Shown piece after piece: positions 55,283-63,286 of a stretch of 64,000 nt of DNA (its first letter is position 1; the number at the start of each line of letters is the position of its first letter). The DNA is taken from assembly GCF_033242365.1 (NCBI RefSeq), contig NZ_BTHK01000010.1, positions 1-64,000 of the forward strand. The letters run 5' to 3'. The notes under the pieces were generated by a model. The model did no database searches. It saw only the letters and a program-made list of their open reading frames with translations, and had not been told where the DNA came from. The position numbers and the translations under genes are program-made. This DNA is from Lachnoanaerobaculum sanguinis. Its GTDB lineage: Bacteria; Bacillota; Clostridia; Lachnospirales; Lachnospiraceae.

Positions 55283-56368
55283 ATGGATAAGAAATTAAAA
55301 GTTGGTGTCCTCGGTGCAACAGGTATGGTAGGACAGAGATTTTTGTCATTACTTGAAAATCATCCTTGGTATGAAGTTGTAGTTGTAGCAGCAAGTCCAA
55401 GCAGTGCGGGAAAAAGATATGAGGATGCTGTAGGAAGTCGTTGGAAAATGACAACTCCTATGCCGGAGGCTTACAAAGACCTTATTGTAATGAATGTAAA
55501 TGATGTTGATGCGGTTGCCTCAAAGGTTGACTTCGTATTCTCAGCTGTGGATATGACAAAGGAAGAGATAAAGGCTATTGAAGAGGCTTATGCAAAAACA
55601 GAGACTCCTGTGGTTTCAAACAATTCGGCACATCGTTGGACAAAGGATGTACCTATGGTTGTTCCTGAGATAAATCCTGAGCATTTTGCAATTATTGAGT
55701 CACAGAAGAAGAGACTCGGAACAAAGAGAGGATTTATTGCGGTAAAGCCTAACTGTTCTATACAAAGCTATGCTCCTGTGCTTAATGCATGGAAAGAGTA
55801 TGAGCCGTATGAAGTTGTAGTTACAACATATCAGGCTATATCTGGTGCAGGAAAGACTTTCAAGGATTGGCCTGAGATGGTTGAAAACATTATTCCGTTT
55901 ATCGGCGGTGAGGAAGAAAAGAGTGAGAAAGAGCCTCTCAGAATCTGGGGACATATTGAAGGTGATGAGATTGTTCCTGCAACTTCACCAAAGATTACTT
56001 GCCAATGTGTAAGAGTACCGGTACTTAACGGACATACAGCTGCAGTATTTGTAAAGTTTAAGAACAAGGCTTCCAAAGAAGATCTCATAAAGAAACTTGT
56101 AGAGTACAAGGGAGAGCCTCAGGAACTTAACCTTCCTTCAGCACCGAAGCAGTTTATACAGTATCTTACAGAAGATAACAGACCACAGGTAAATCTTGAT
56201 GTTGATTTTGAGAACGGTATGGGTGTTTCAGTGGGTAGACTTAGAGAAGATTCAATGTATGACTATAAGTTTATCGGACTTTCACATAATACTTTAAGAG
56301 GTGCTGCAGGCGGTGCACTTCTTTGTGCGGAGTACCTTACAGCAAAGAATTTTATAACAGCAAAATAA
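55283..56368 (+). CDS. asd: Aspartate-semialdehyde dehydrogenase
   Basis: NADPH-dependent enzyme converting aspartyl phosphate to the semialdehyde, the branch point to lysine/DAP, threonine and methionine. The Rossmann motif GATGMVGQRF starts at residue 10, and the active-site C158 is in KPNCSIQSYAP. The wording of these motifs and the GKTFKDWPEMVENIIPFIGG region fit the archaeal/fungal-type branch rather than the E. coli-type. 361 aa, with GGAGAGATA before the ATG. It is a single-gene unit with promoter and terminator. Confidence 0.94.
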   Translation: MDKKLKVGVLGATGMVGQRFLSLLENHPWYEVVVVAASPSSAGKRYEDAVGSRWKMTTPMPEAYKDLIVMNVNDVDAVASKVDFVFSAVDMTKEEIKAIEEAYAKTETPVVSNNSAHRWTKDVPMVVPEINPEHFAIIESQKKRLGTKRGFIAVKPNCSIQSYAPVLNAWKEYEPYEVVVTTYQAISGAGKTFKDWPEMVENIIPFIGGEEEKSEKEPLRIWGHIEGDEIVPATSPKITCQCVRVPVLNGHTAAVFVKFKNKASKEDLIKKLVEYKGEPQELNLPSAPKQFIQYLTEDNRPQVNLDVDFENGMGVSVGRLREDSMYDYKFIGLSHNTLRGAAGGALLCAEYLTAKNFITAK

Positions 56369-56378
56369 TTATTAATGA

Positions 56379-56404
56379 GGCATTTGCATTGCAGATGCCT
56401 TTTT
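56379..56404 (+). terminator. Intrinsic terminator after asd
   Basis: GGCATTTGC and GCAGATGCC form a 9-bp stem (one G-U) with an ATT loop followed by TTTTT, ten bases after the stop. Confidence 0.92.
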
Positions 56405-56457
56405 AAATTTCATATATTGAAGCAATTATCATGCTATGGTAATATTTACACTAAGTC

Positions 56458-56486
56458 TTGCAAGGGAATGGAAAAATTTGTATAAT
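56458..56486 (+). promoter_or_regulatory. Promoter for galM-topB
   Basis: TTGCAA at 56458-56463 and TATAAT at 56481-56486 are 17 bases apart. A second TATAAT lies 10 bases further on, so two start sites are possible. Confidence 0.7.
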
Positions 56487-56496
56487 ATAGTATAAT

Positions 56497-56529
56497 AGCT
56501 GTCACGTAGAGCTGTGATGGCTTTTTCTT
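56497..56529 (+). promoter_or_regulatory. 5'-end hairpin with U-tract in the galM leader
   Basis: AGCTGTCAC pairs with GTGATGGCT (nine pairs, two G-U) around an 8-base loop, followed by TTTTCTTT. The expected transcript start is only a few bases before the stem. Such a hairpin could protect the 5' end from decay rather than end transcription. Confidence 0.5.
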
Positions 56530-56547
56530 TGTAAAGTGAGGAAAAAC

Positions 56548-57612
56548 ATGGGTATTAAGACAACTGAATTTGGGAAAACAAAAGACGGTAAGATTGTAAA
56601 TCTATATACTCTGACAAATAAAAACGGAGTAAGCGCATCTTTTACCGATCTTGGAGGTACTTGGGTAAGTATGATGGTACCTGATAAAGACGGAAAGTTT
56701 GAAGATGTATGCCTTGGATATGATACTGTGGACGGATATGAGAATAATATTCCGCATTTCGGTTCTATTATAGGCAGATATGCGAATCGTATACCGGAAG
56801 GAAAGTTTACAATTGACGGCAAGGAATTTCAACTTGCTCTGAATAACGGAAACAATGCACTGCACTCGGGACCTGACTATTGGCATGACAGAATCTGGGA
56901 AGTGGGTACATTTGAAGACGAAGACAGAGATATGATAACATTTATGCTTATAAGTCCTGACGGCGATCAGGGTTTTGGCGGAGAAGCAAGGATAAATGTA
57001 AGTTATGTCTTGTCTGATGATAATGCACTTACAATAGGATACAGCTTTGTTTGTGATAAAAAAACGGCTGTAAATTTAACAAATCATGCATATTTTAATC
57101 TTGCCGGACAGGACAGTAAGAATATATATGATCAGGAGGTTATGATTTTAGCAGACAGCTTCCTGCCATGTGATGAAAACTCCGTACCTACAGGTGAGAT
57201 AAGAAAAGTTGAAAATACAGCAATGGACTTTAGACAATACAAAAAGATCGGTAAGGAAATCGACTCCGATTATGAATCTGTAGTGCAGGGTAACGGATAT
57301 GATCATAACTGGGTAATCAGAGATTATGACGGTAATCTCAGACTTGCCGCAAAGGCAAAAGATGAAAACAGTAAAAGAGTTATGGAAGTTTATACCGATT
57401 TACCGGGTGTACAGTTTTATACAGGTAATTATCTGACAGAAGAAATAGTCGGAAAAAGAGGTGTAACATATCCGAAGAGAAGCGGATATTGTTTTGAAAC
57501 ACAATTTTTCCCTAATGCGATAAATATGCCGGAGTTTATACAGCCGGTAGTATATGAACTTGAAGAGTTTATCAGTGAAACTGTATATAAGTTCAGTGTA
57601 GAAAGAGATTAA
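56548..57612 (+). CDS. galM: Aldose 1-epimerase (galactose mutarotase)
   Basis: Interconverts alpha and beta anomers of hexoses before the Leloir pathway. The catalytic histidines are H106 in NALHSGP and H180 in NLTNHAYFNLAG, with the substrate-binding FGSIIGRYANRI near residue 70 and PGVQFYTGNYL near the C-terminus. 354 aa. I start at ATG 56548 after GTGAGG; an in-frame GTG at 56536 lies in the ribosome binding site. No other galactose gene is nearby, so it may serve general sugar use. Its stop overlaps the topB start by one base. Confidence 0.94.
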   Translation: MGIKTTEFGKTKDGKIVNLYTLTNKNGVSASFTDLGGTWVSMMVPDKDGKFEDVCLGYDTVDGYENNIPHFGSIIGRYANRIPEGKFTIDGKEFQLALNNGNNALHSGPDYWHDRIWEVGTFEDEDRDMITFMLISPDGDQGFGGEARINVSYVLSDDNALTIGYSFVCDKKTAVNLTNHAYFNLAGQDSKNIYDQEVMILADSFLPCDENSVPTGEIRKVENTAMDFRQYKKIGKEIDSDYESVVQGNGYDHNWVIRDYDGNLRLAAKAKDENSKRVMEVYTDLPGVQFYTGNYLTEEIVGKRGVTYPKRSGYCFETQFFPNAINMPEFIQPVVYELEEFISETVYKFSVERD

Positions 57613-59606
57613 TGAAGAAACTTTTTATAGCGGAAAAGCCAAGTGTAGCGACCGAGTTTGCAAAGGCTCTGAAAGTACCTACAGGAAGAAAAAACGGATA
57701 TCTGGAAGGCGATGATATTATAGTTACTTGGTGTGTGGGACATCTTGTAACTATGAGCTACCCTGAAAAGTATGATGAGAGGCTGAAAAGATGGTCACTT
57801 GATACTTTGCCTTTTTTACCTAAAGAGTTTAAATATGAGATAATTGACGGTGTAAAAAATCAGTTTACCATAGTTTCGAATCTTTTAAACAGAGAAGATG
57901 TTGATACGATATATATTTGTACCGACTCGGGAAGAGAAGGAGAATATATATACAGACTTGTAGATATGATGGCGAATGTGCAGGGAAAGCAAAGAAAAAG
58001 GGTGTGGATAGATTCTCAAACCGAAGATGAGATACTAAGAGGTATAAGAGAAGCAAAAGATTGGTCTGAGTATGATAATCTTTCCGCAGCCGCCTTTCTT
58101 CGTGCAAAAGAAGATTATCTTATGGGAATCAACTTCTCCAGAATCCTAACCTTAAAATACAGCAGAAATGTTGCAAGTTTTTTAAAGCTTGACAGAGCGG
58201 TACTCAGTGTTGGAAGAGTAATGACCTGTGTTGTGGGAATGGTGGTAAACAGAGAAAGAGAAATAAGAAACTTTGTAAAGACTCCATTCTTTAAAGTTTT
58301 GGGTAAATTTGAAAATCAGGGAATGAGTATAGATGGAGAGTGGAAGGTAAATGAGAAGTCAAAATACTTTAATTCTCCTATGCTTTACAAGGATAACGGT
58401 TTCAGAGAAAAGATATATGCAGAAGAACTTATATCACATATAGAAAAAATTGCCGATGAAAACAATAGGGAAGCAGTTGTACTTTCAAATGAGAAAAAGA
58501 AAGAAACAAAAAATCCTCCTTTACTTTTCAATCTGGCAGAGATACAAAATGAATGTTCAAAGAGATTTAAAATAAGTCCTGATGAAACATTAAAAATAAT
58601 TCAGGAATTGTATGAAAAAAAGCTTGTTACTTATCCTAGAACGGATGCGAGAGTGCTTTCCGGCGCCGTAGCAAAGGAAATAGACAAGAATATAAAGGGA
58701 CTTTGTAAGTTTTCGGCACTTGCGGATTTTGCAAATAATATTCTTGAAAAGGGTACATATAAAAATATTTCAAAAACAAAGTATGTTAATGATAGTCAAA
58801 TCACCGACCATTATGCTATAATACCTACCGGGTTTGGAAATATGAATTCACTGAGTAAATTGTCATTGTCTGTATATGAACTCATATGCAGAAGATTTCT
58901 TAGTATATTTTATCCTCCGGCAATATATCAAAAGTTTGCTATACGCTTCGGTATAGGAGATGAGATATTTGTTGCAAATACGAAAGTATGTGTTGAAAGA
59001 GGATTTTTAAATATATTAAGCCCTGTAAAAACAGAGGGTGAAGATGACGAAACCGGTGACGATCAAAATCCGGAGTATATAAAGATGATTTCATCACTTA
59101 GAAAGGGTTCAAAGCTTACACTTAACTCTTTGAGTATTAAAGAGGGTGAGACGGTACCTCCAAAGAGATATTCGTCAGGCTCTATTATACTTGCAATGGA
59201 GAATGCAGGACAGCTTATAGAGGATGAGGAACTTAGAAGTCAAATAAAGGGAAGCGGTATAGGTACTTCCGCTACAAGGGCTGATATTTTGAAAAAATTA
59301 TTTTCGATAAAATATCTGGCTTTAAATAAAAAGACTCAAATAATTACCCCTACACTTTTTGGTGAAATTGTATATGAAGTAGTAAATTGTTCTATTTCAC
59401 AACTTTTAAATCCGGAGCTGACTGCCAGCTGGGAAAAGGGACTTACGATGGTATCAAACGGTGATATTACATCTGAAGAATATATGACAAAACTTGAAAG
59501 ATTTGTAGGTATTCGATGTCTTAATGTGAAGCAACTTAATAACCAATATAGTTTAAATGCCGTATTTGAAGAGGTTTCAAAAGAATATAAGGGCATGAAA
59601 GGATAG
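57612..59606 (+). CDS. topB: DNA topoisomerase III (type IA)
   Basis: Single-strand-passing topoisomerase. The TOPRIM domain starts at once with LFIAEKPSVATEFAKAL and has D105-SGREGE, where the usual second Asp of DxD is G107, a variant I recall from other TopB groups. The catalytic Tyr is Y341 in KLVTYPRTDARVLS, and DHYAIIPTG follows. No zinc fingers are seen at the C-terminus. 664 aa. It lies between galM and the beta-helix gene with overlap and a three-base gap, so the three form one operon. No signs of an integrative element surround it. Confidence 0.93.
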   Translation: MKKLFIAEKPSVATEFAKALKVPTGRKNGYLEGDDIIVTWCVGHLVTMSYPEKYDERLKRWSLDTLPFLPKEFKYEIIDGVKNQFTIVSNLLNREDVDTIYICTDSGREGEYIYRLVDMMANVQGKQRKRVWIDSQTEDEILRGIREAKDWSEYDNLSAAAFLRAKEDYLMGINFSRILTLKYSRNVASFLKLDRAVLSVGRVMTCVVGMVVNREREIRNFVKTPFFKVLGKFENQGMSIDGEWKVNEKSKYFNSPMLYKDNGFREKIYAEELISHIEKIADENNREAVVLSNEKKKETKNPPLLFNLAEIQNECSKRFKISPDETLKIIQELYEKKLVTYPRTDARVLSGAVAKEIDKNIKGLCKFSALADFANNILEKGTYKNISKTKYVNDSQITDHYAIIPTGFGNMNSLSKLSLSVYELICRRFLSIFYPPAIYQKFAIRFGIGDEIFVANTKVCVERGFLNILSPVKTEGEDDETGDDQNPEYIKMISSLRKGSKLTLNSLSIKEGETVPPKRYSSGSIILAMENAGQLIEDEELRSQIKGSGIGTSATRADILKKLFSIKYLALNKKTQIITPTLFGEIVYEVVNCSISQLLNPELTASWEKGLTMVSNGDITSEEYMTKLERFVGIRCLNVKQLNNQYSLNAVFEEVSKEYKGMKG

Positions 59607-59609
59607 AAA

Positions 59610-60308
59610 ATGAAAAAAATCGATGTAAAAACAAAAAAACTTTTTGATTTGGAAGAAACTATAGCAAAGTCTCTCTTCGAAAAATACACATATCCTTGGG
59701 AAGTATTTAAGGAACTTGGAAGTTTTATAGAAGAAATCGGTGCTACATTACCTGATACGGAGTATTTAAAAATCGGAAAGAATATCTGGGTTCATCGTTC
59801 GGTAAAGATAATGCCTACAATTGCGCTTGCAGGTCCGCTTATTATCGGAAAAGATGCAAGTATTCGTTCATGTGCATTCTTCAGAGGTAATGTAATTATA
59901 GGTGAAGGTGCAGTGGCAGGAAACTCTTGTGAGTTTAAGAATGCTATACTTTTTAACAAGGCACAGGTACCTCATTTCAGCTATGTTGGAGATTCTATCA
60001 TCGGTTATAAGGCGCATCTCGGCGCTTCCGCAATTACATCAAATCTTAAGAGTGATAAGTCCGATGTTGTACTTCATTTGGAGGATGCGGAGCTTGAGAC
60101 AGGACTCAGAAAGCTTGGAGCTATAGTAGGTGATGAAGCTGAAGTAGGTTGCGGATCGATTTTGAATCCCGGAACCGTTATAGGAAAGAACACTACAATA
60201 TATCCGCTTTCAAGTGTAAGAGGTTGTATCGGCAAGTCATCTATTTATAAGAGTGCTGACGATATTGTAACAAAGGCAAAGAAAAAGCCGGCAGCTGCAA
60301 AATTATAA
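59610..60308 (+). CDS. Left-handed beta-helix protein (GlmU C-terminal-like)
   Basis: A 232-residue protein with an N-terminal helical part (residues 1-60) and a stretch of hexapeptide-like repeats (IGKDASI, VIIGEGAVAGNS, VGDEAEVGCGS, VIGKNTTIYPLSSV) between about 60 and 215, as in sugar-nucleotide acyltransferases. It resembles the GlmU C-terminal family found alone in Clostridia. The nucleotidyltransferase domain of GlmU is missing, and the acceptor is unknown. ATG 59610 follows the topB stop by three bases. It ends in a KAKKKPAAAK tail before a strong terminator. Confidence 0.82.
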   Translation: MKKIDVKTKKLFDLEETIAKSLFEKYTYPWEVFKELGSFIEEIGATLPDTEYLKIGKNIWVHRSVKIMPTIALAGPLIIGKDASIRSCAFFRGNVIIGEGAVAGNSCEFKNAILFNKAQVPHFSYVGDSIIGYKAHLGASAITSNLKSDKSDVVLHLEDAELETGLRKLGAIVGDEAEVGCGSILNPGTVIGKNTTIYPLSSVRGCIGKSSIYKSADDIVTKAKKKPAAAKL

Positions 60309-60313
60309 AATTT

Positions 60314-60344
60314 ATGCGTATGGGTTTTCCCATACGCATTTTTT
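60314..60344 (+). terminator. Terminator between the beta-helix gene and the convergent PHP gene
   Basis: ATGCGTATGGG and CCCATACGCAT form a perfect 11-bp stem with a TTTT loop, followed by TTTTT. It ends just before the stop codon of the opposite gene at 60347, so it may serve both strands. Confidence 0.95.
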
Positions 60345-60346
60345 AT

Positions 60347-61225
60347 CTAGTCGGATTTGGTTTTTAATATATTCTCTAAAAGTTCAAACGGAATCTTTAA
60401 ATCACCGTATCCTTTACCTATTTCAAGTCCCGGCTTGTTTCCTCCGTGAAAATCGCTGCCTCCTGTAGGAAAAAGCTTGTATTTATCCGCCAATAAACGG
60501 AGGTTTTCAATATCTGAAGCCGAGTGAGTGGAATGATATACCTCTATACCGTTTAATCCGAGTTCAATCAAATGTGATATAAGAGCATTCAAGTCATCAT
60601 CAGAAAATTTATATTGAAAAGGATGTGCAAGTGAAATAAAGAAATTATGTTTCTTTAAAAACTCCATGCATCTTATTGTTGTGATATTCTTAACCGGTAT
60701 ATATTTACCGCCATATTCAAGATACTTATCAAAAGCCTCAGCCTTATTTTTTACAAGACCAAGCTTTATAAGAGCATTTGCAAAATGTGCTCTTGTTATC
60801 TGGGCATTCGGATTTGAGTTGTTCAAATCATTTTCGGAAATTATTATTCCGTCATTTTTAAATCTCCTGATTATTTCAGCGTTTCTTTCAGCCCTTTCTT
60901 TTGCAAAAAAACTCAAATCCTCAAATATTTCTTTTGGAATATTCAGTTCTCTCTTAGAAATTGAAGAAGGCAGCAGATAACCCAGAATATGTATTTCTTT
61001 ATCTTTATATACACAGCTCATTTCAACTCCGGCTATTACGGATAAATCAAGTTCCAATCCTTTTTTAAAACATTCTTCCACACCTGCCATAGTGTCATGG
61101 TCCGTAAGTGCAATAAGGCTAAGAGAAGCTTTCTTTGCCGATATGGCAACCTCTGCGGGAGAGCATGTACCGTCTGAAGCGGTAGAATGTGTATGAAGGT
61201 CTATATATTTAAAATTTTCTTTCAT
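60347..61225 (-). CDS. PHP-domain phosphoesterase (YciV/TrpH-like)
   Basis: A 292-residue metal-dependent phosphoesterase. The PHP motifs are D9-LHTHSTASDG (H11, H13, D18), ALTDHDTMAG, IAGVEMSC, a SLAHPFQY region and GGSDFHGGN near the end, so the three-metal centre looks intact. Close families act on 3',5'-nucleoside bisphosphates or on 5' ends of RNA (RNase AM); which applies here is not clear. It starts at ATG 61225 with AAGGTG upstream and has a likely promoter on the minus strand. Confidence 0.9.
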   Translation of the reverse strand: MKENFKYIDLHTHSTASDGTCSPAEVAISAKKASLSLIALTDHDTMAGVEECFKKGLELDLSVIAGVEMSCVYKDKEIHILGYLLPSSISKRELNIPKEIFEDLSFFAKERAERNAEIIRRFKNDGIIISENDLNNSNPNAQITRAHFANALIKLGLVKNKAEAFDKYLEYGGKYIPVKNITTIRCMEFLKKHNFFISLAHPFQYKFSDDDLNALISHLIELGLNGIEVYHSTHSASDIENLRLLADKYKLFPTGGSDFHGGNKPGLEIGKGYGDLKIPFELLENILKTKSD

Positions 61226-61276
61226 AAATCACCTTAAAAAAATACTTTTTACATATATTAAATATTTCCATTAATA

Positions 61277-61305
61277 AGTCTAGCACAATAAATTTTGTAA
61301 AGCAA
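61277..61305 (-). promoter_or_regulatory. Possible promoter for the PHP gene
   Basis: On the minus strand TTGCTT (61305-61300) and TAGACT (61282-61277) are 17 bases apart, 51 bases before the start codon. The -10 is imperfect. Confidence 0.45.
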
Positions 61306-61325
61306 ATATTGATAAGTGATTTTAA

Positions 61326-61354
61326 TTGTTTTAAAATCATATTATTGGTATAAT
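61326..61354 (+). promoter_or_regulatory. Promoter for the VanW-family gene
   Basis: TTGTTT at 61326-61331 and TATAAT at 61349-61354 are 17 bases apart, 73 bases before the start codon. The 202-base divergent gap holds nothing else recognisable beyond this and the opposite promoter. Confidence 0.65.
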
Positions 61355-61427
61355 TTAATCCCAAGGTATGTTTTTATCAAAAAATAGCATAAGGGCATTT
61401 TATTAATAGATCTTATAAGGAATTGAA

Positions 61428-63266
61428 ATGTTAAATAGACAAAACAGCAGTAAAAAAACAGGCTCGGAGAGAGTAAGAGAAGCAAGAAAGAGATCGCAAA
61501 AAAGGGGCTTTACGGCAGATATAAATATGAGAGCTGTAGCTGTTCTTGTTGCGGCATTTATTATACTGGTATTGATTGCCATATCGGGATTACAAAAAGT
61601 CGGAAAGTTTTTGAAGTCATCAAAAGTTGACGGTACTGAGGTGACTACTGAAATTGCAGATGAAAAATTAAAAAAACAGATAACTATTGATGAGATAGAT
61701 ATTACCGGAATGAAAATGTCGGAGGCAAAAGCGGCAATAGACAAAGTATATCCGTGGAAATTAACTTTACATATCGGTGATGATTTAAGTGACAGTATGG
61801 TACTTGACAATGTTTTGGATACAAAGGTAACAAAACTTTTAAATGAGATATATACAGATGTTGACAATGCAGCATCACATTATGAGATAAACTTTGATGA
61901 TGCCGACATAGATTCAATGGTGGAAAAAGCAAAGGAAAAATGGAATATAAACCCTGTAAACGGATCTATATCAGGATTTAACAAGGAAACAAAGAGTTTT
62001 ACATATGCTGATGAAAGTGACGGGTATCTTATTGATGAAGGCAGACTTAAGTCGGATCTTAAGTCATATGTGAGTCGTAAGAATTTTGAGGCTGATATTT
62101 CCGTTGTAAGAAATGAAGTAAAAGCCGGTATTTCGGCTGCAAAAGCAAAAGAGATGTACAAGGTAATAGGTACATTTACTACAAAGACTACAGATAATAA
62201 GGACAGAAATACAAATATTTCACTTGCATCCGAAGCGCTTGACGGACTTATAATAAAGCCGGGAGAGGAATTTTCTTTCAACAACACTACAGGTAACAGG
62301 ACGCTTGAGAGAGGATATAAGCCTGCAGGAGCCTATGTAAACGGTGTTTTATCTGAAGAGCCGGGTGGCGGTGTATGTCAGGTTTCATCAACTCTTTACA
62401 ATGCGGTTATTTTCTCAGGCTTAAAGACAACCGAGAGGCATGCACATTCATTTGAGCCAAGTTATGTAACTCCAGGTGAAGATGCTATGGTAAGCTATGA
62501 CGGATATGCAGGTCCGGATATGAAATTTATAAATACATCCGACACCGCTATTGCGATTCGAGCGGTGCTTACCGGACAGACACTTACATGTTCAATTATA
62601 GGAATTCCTATTTTGGAAGAAGGTGTTACCGTTGAAATGTCGTCAAAGAAGATATCGGATTTAAATCCTCCGGTTCCTGAGTATATTGAAGATAAGAGTT
62701 TGAAAAAGGGAAAGCAGGTAGTTGTAACCGAGGCTAAAAAGGGCTCAAGATGGGCAACTACATATATTGTAAAAAAAGACGGTGTGTTGGTAAAGGAAGA
62801 GCCTTTCCACAATTCAACATATAAGGGAAAACCTGCCAAAATAAAGGTGAACTCCGAGAGTGAGGAAACCACCGCTTCAAAGAGTAATGAAAGCAGCGTA
62901 TCAAGTACTGAAAGTACGTCAAGTGCTCATGTAAGTCAAAGTGCAAGCGCAGCTACAACTCAGGCTGAAAGCACCGGGGAAAAGACTGCAGAGAGTACAA
63001 CAAAGAAAAAAGATTCAGGAAGTAGTGAAAGCACCGTAGAAAAGTTAAGTACCGAAGAAAAGGCTACTAAGGCAAAGGAAACCAAGGAGAGTGCTAAGCC
63101 TGCGGAGACTTCGGCTAAGCCTAAAGAAAGCACCAAAGCGAAGGAAAGTACCAAAGCAAAAGAAAGTACAAAGGCGAAGGAAACCACGGCTGAACCTACT
63201 GTTGAGAAGCTGACCACAACTGAGGCTGCAAAAACTGAAGAGACTGTGGAGAAACTGGAGAATTAA
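61428..63266 (+). CDS. VanW-family envelope protein with low-complexity tail
   Basis: A 612-residue protein: basic cytoplasmic start, one transmembrane helix (about residues 34-55), a peptidoglycan-binding-like region (about 80-230, ITIDEIDITGMKMSEAKAAI), the VanW domain (about 245-390, FSFNNTTGNRTLERGYK, then EEPGGGVCQVSSTLYNAV), a G5-like segment (KKGKQVVVTEAKKGSRW), and a Ser/Thr/Lys/Glu-rich tail of about 140 residues with a TKAKES repeat. VanW proteins are widespread in Firmicutes; despite the name, resistance is not implied. The tail could span or bind the wall. AAGGA is six bases before ATG 61428. Confidence 0.88.
   Translation: MLNRQNSSKKTGSERVREARKRSQKRGFTADINMRAVAVLVAAFIILVLIAISGLQKVGKFLKSSKVDGTEVTTEIADEKLKKQITIDEIDITGMKMSEAKAAIDKVYPWKLTLHIGDDLSDSMVLDNVLDTKVTKLLNEIYTDVDNAASHYEINFDDADIDSMVEKAKEKWNINPVNGSISGFNKETKSFTYADESDGYLIDEGRLKSDLKSYVSRKNFEADISVVRNEVKAGISAAKAKEMYKVIGTFTTKTTDNKDRNTNISLASEALDGLIIKPGEEFSFNNTTGNRTLERGYKPAGAYVNGVLSEEPGGGVCQVSSTLYNAVIFSGLKTTERHAHSFEPSYVTPGEDAMVSYDGYAGPDMKFINTSDTAIAIRAVLTGQTLTCSIIGIPILEEGVTVEMSSKKISDLNPPVPEYIEDKSLKKGKQVVVTEAKKGSRWATTYIVKKDGVLVKEEPFHNSTYKGKPAKIKVNSESEETTASKSNESSVSSTESTSSAHVSQSASAATTQAESTGEKTAESTTKKKDSGSSESTVEKLSTEEKATKAKETKESAKPAETSAKPKESTKAKESTKAKESTKAKETTAEPTVEKLTTTEAAKTEETVEKLEN
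63129..63182 (+). repeat. 18-bp tandem coding repeat in the VanW protein
   Basis: Three consecutive 18-base units (AGY-ACN-AAR-GCN-AAR-GAA) encode STKAKE, with only synonymous differences between them. It is a coding low-complexity repeat within the C-terminal tail. Confidence 0.85.
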
Positions 63267-63286
63267 TATAATACGGGGGATAATTT

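Noticed and set aside
57612..59606. topB as the mark of an integrative conjugative element
   Set aside because: No relaxase, type IV secretion, integrase or attachment repeats are seen near it; neighbours are chromosomal metabolic genes in the same operon.
63129..63182. Tandem repeats as a CRISPR-like array
   Set aside because: The units are adjacent with no spacers, in frame, and encode a low-complexity protein tail.
61428..63266. VanW gene as a resistance determinant
   Set aside because: VanW-domain proteins with this architecture are common in sensitive Firmicutes and no resistance cluster is nearby.
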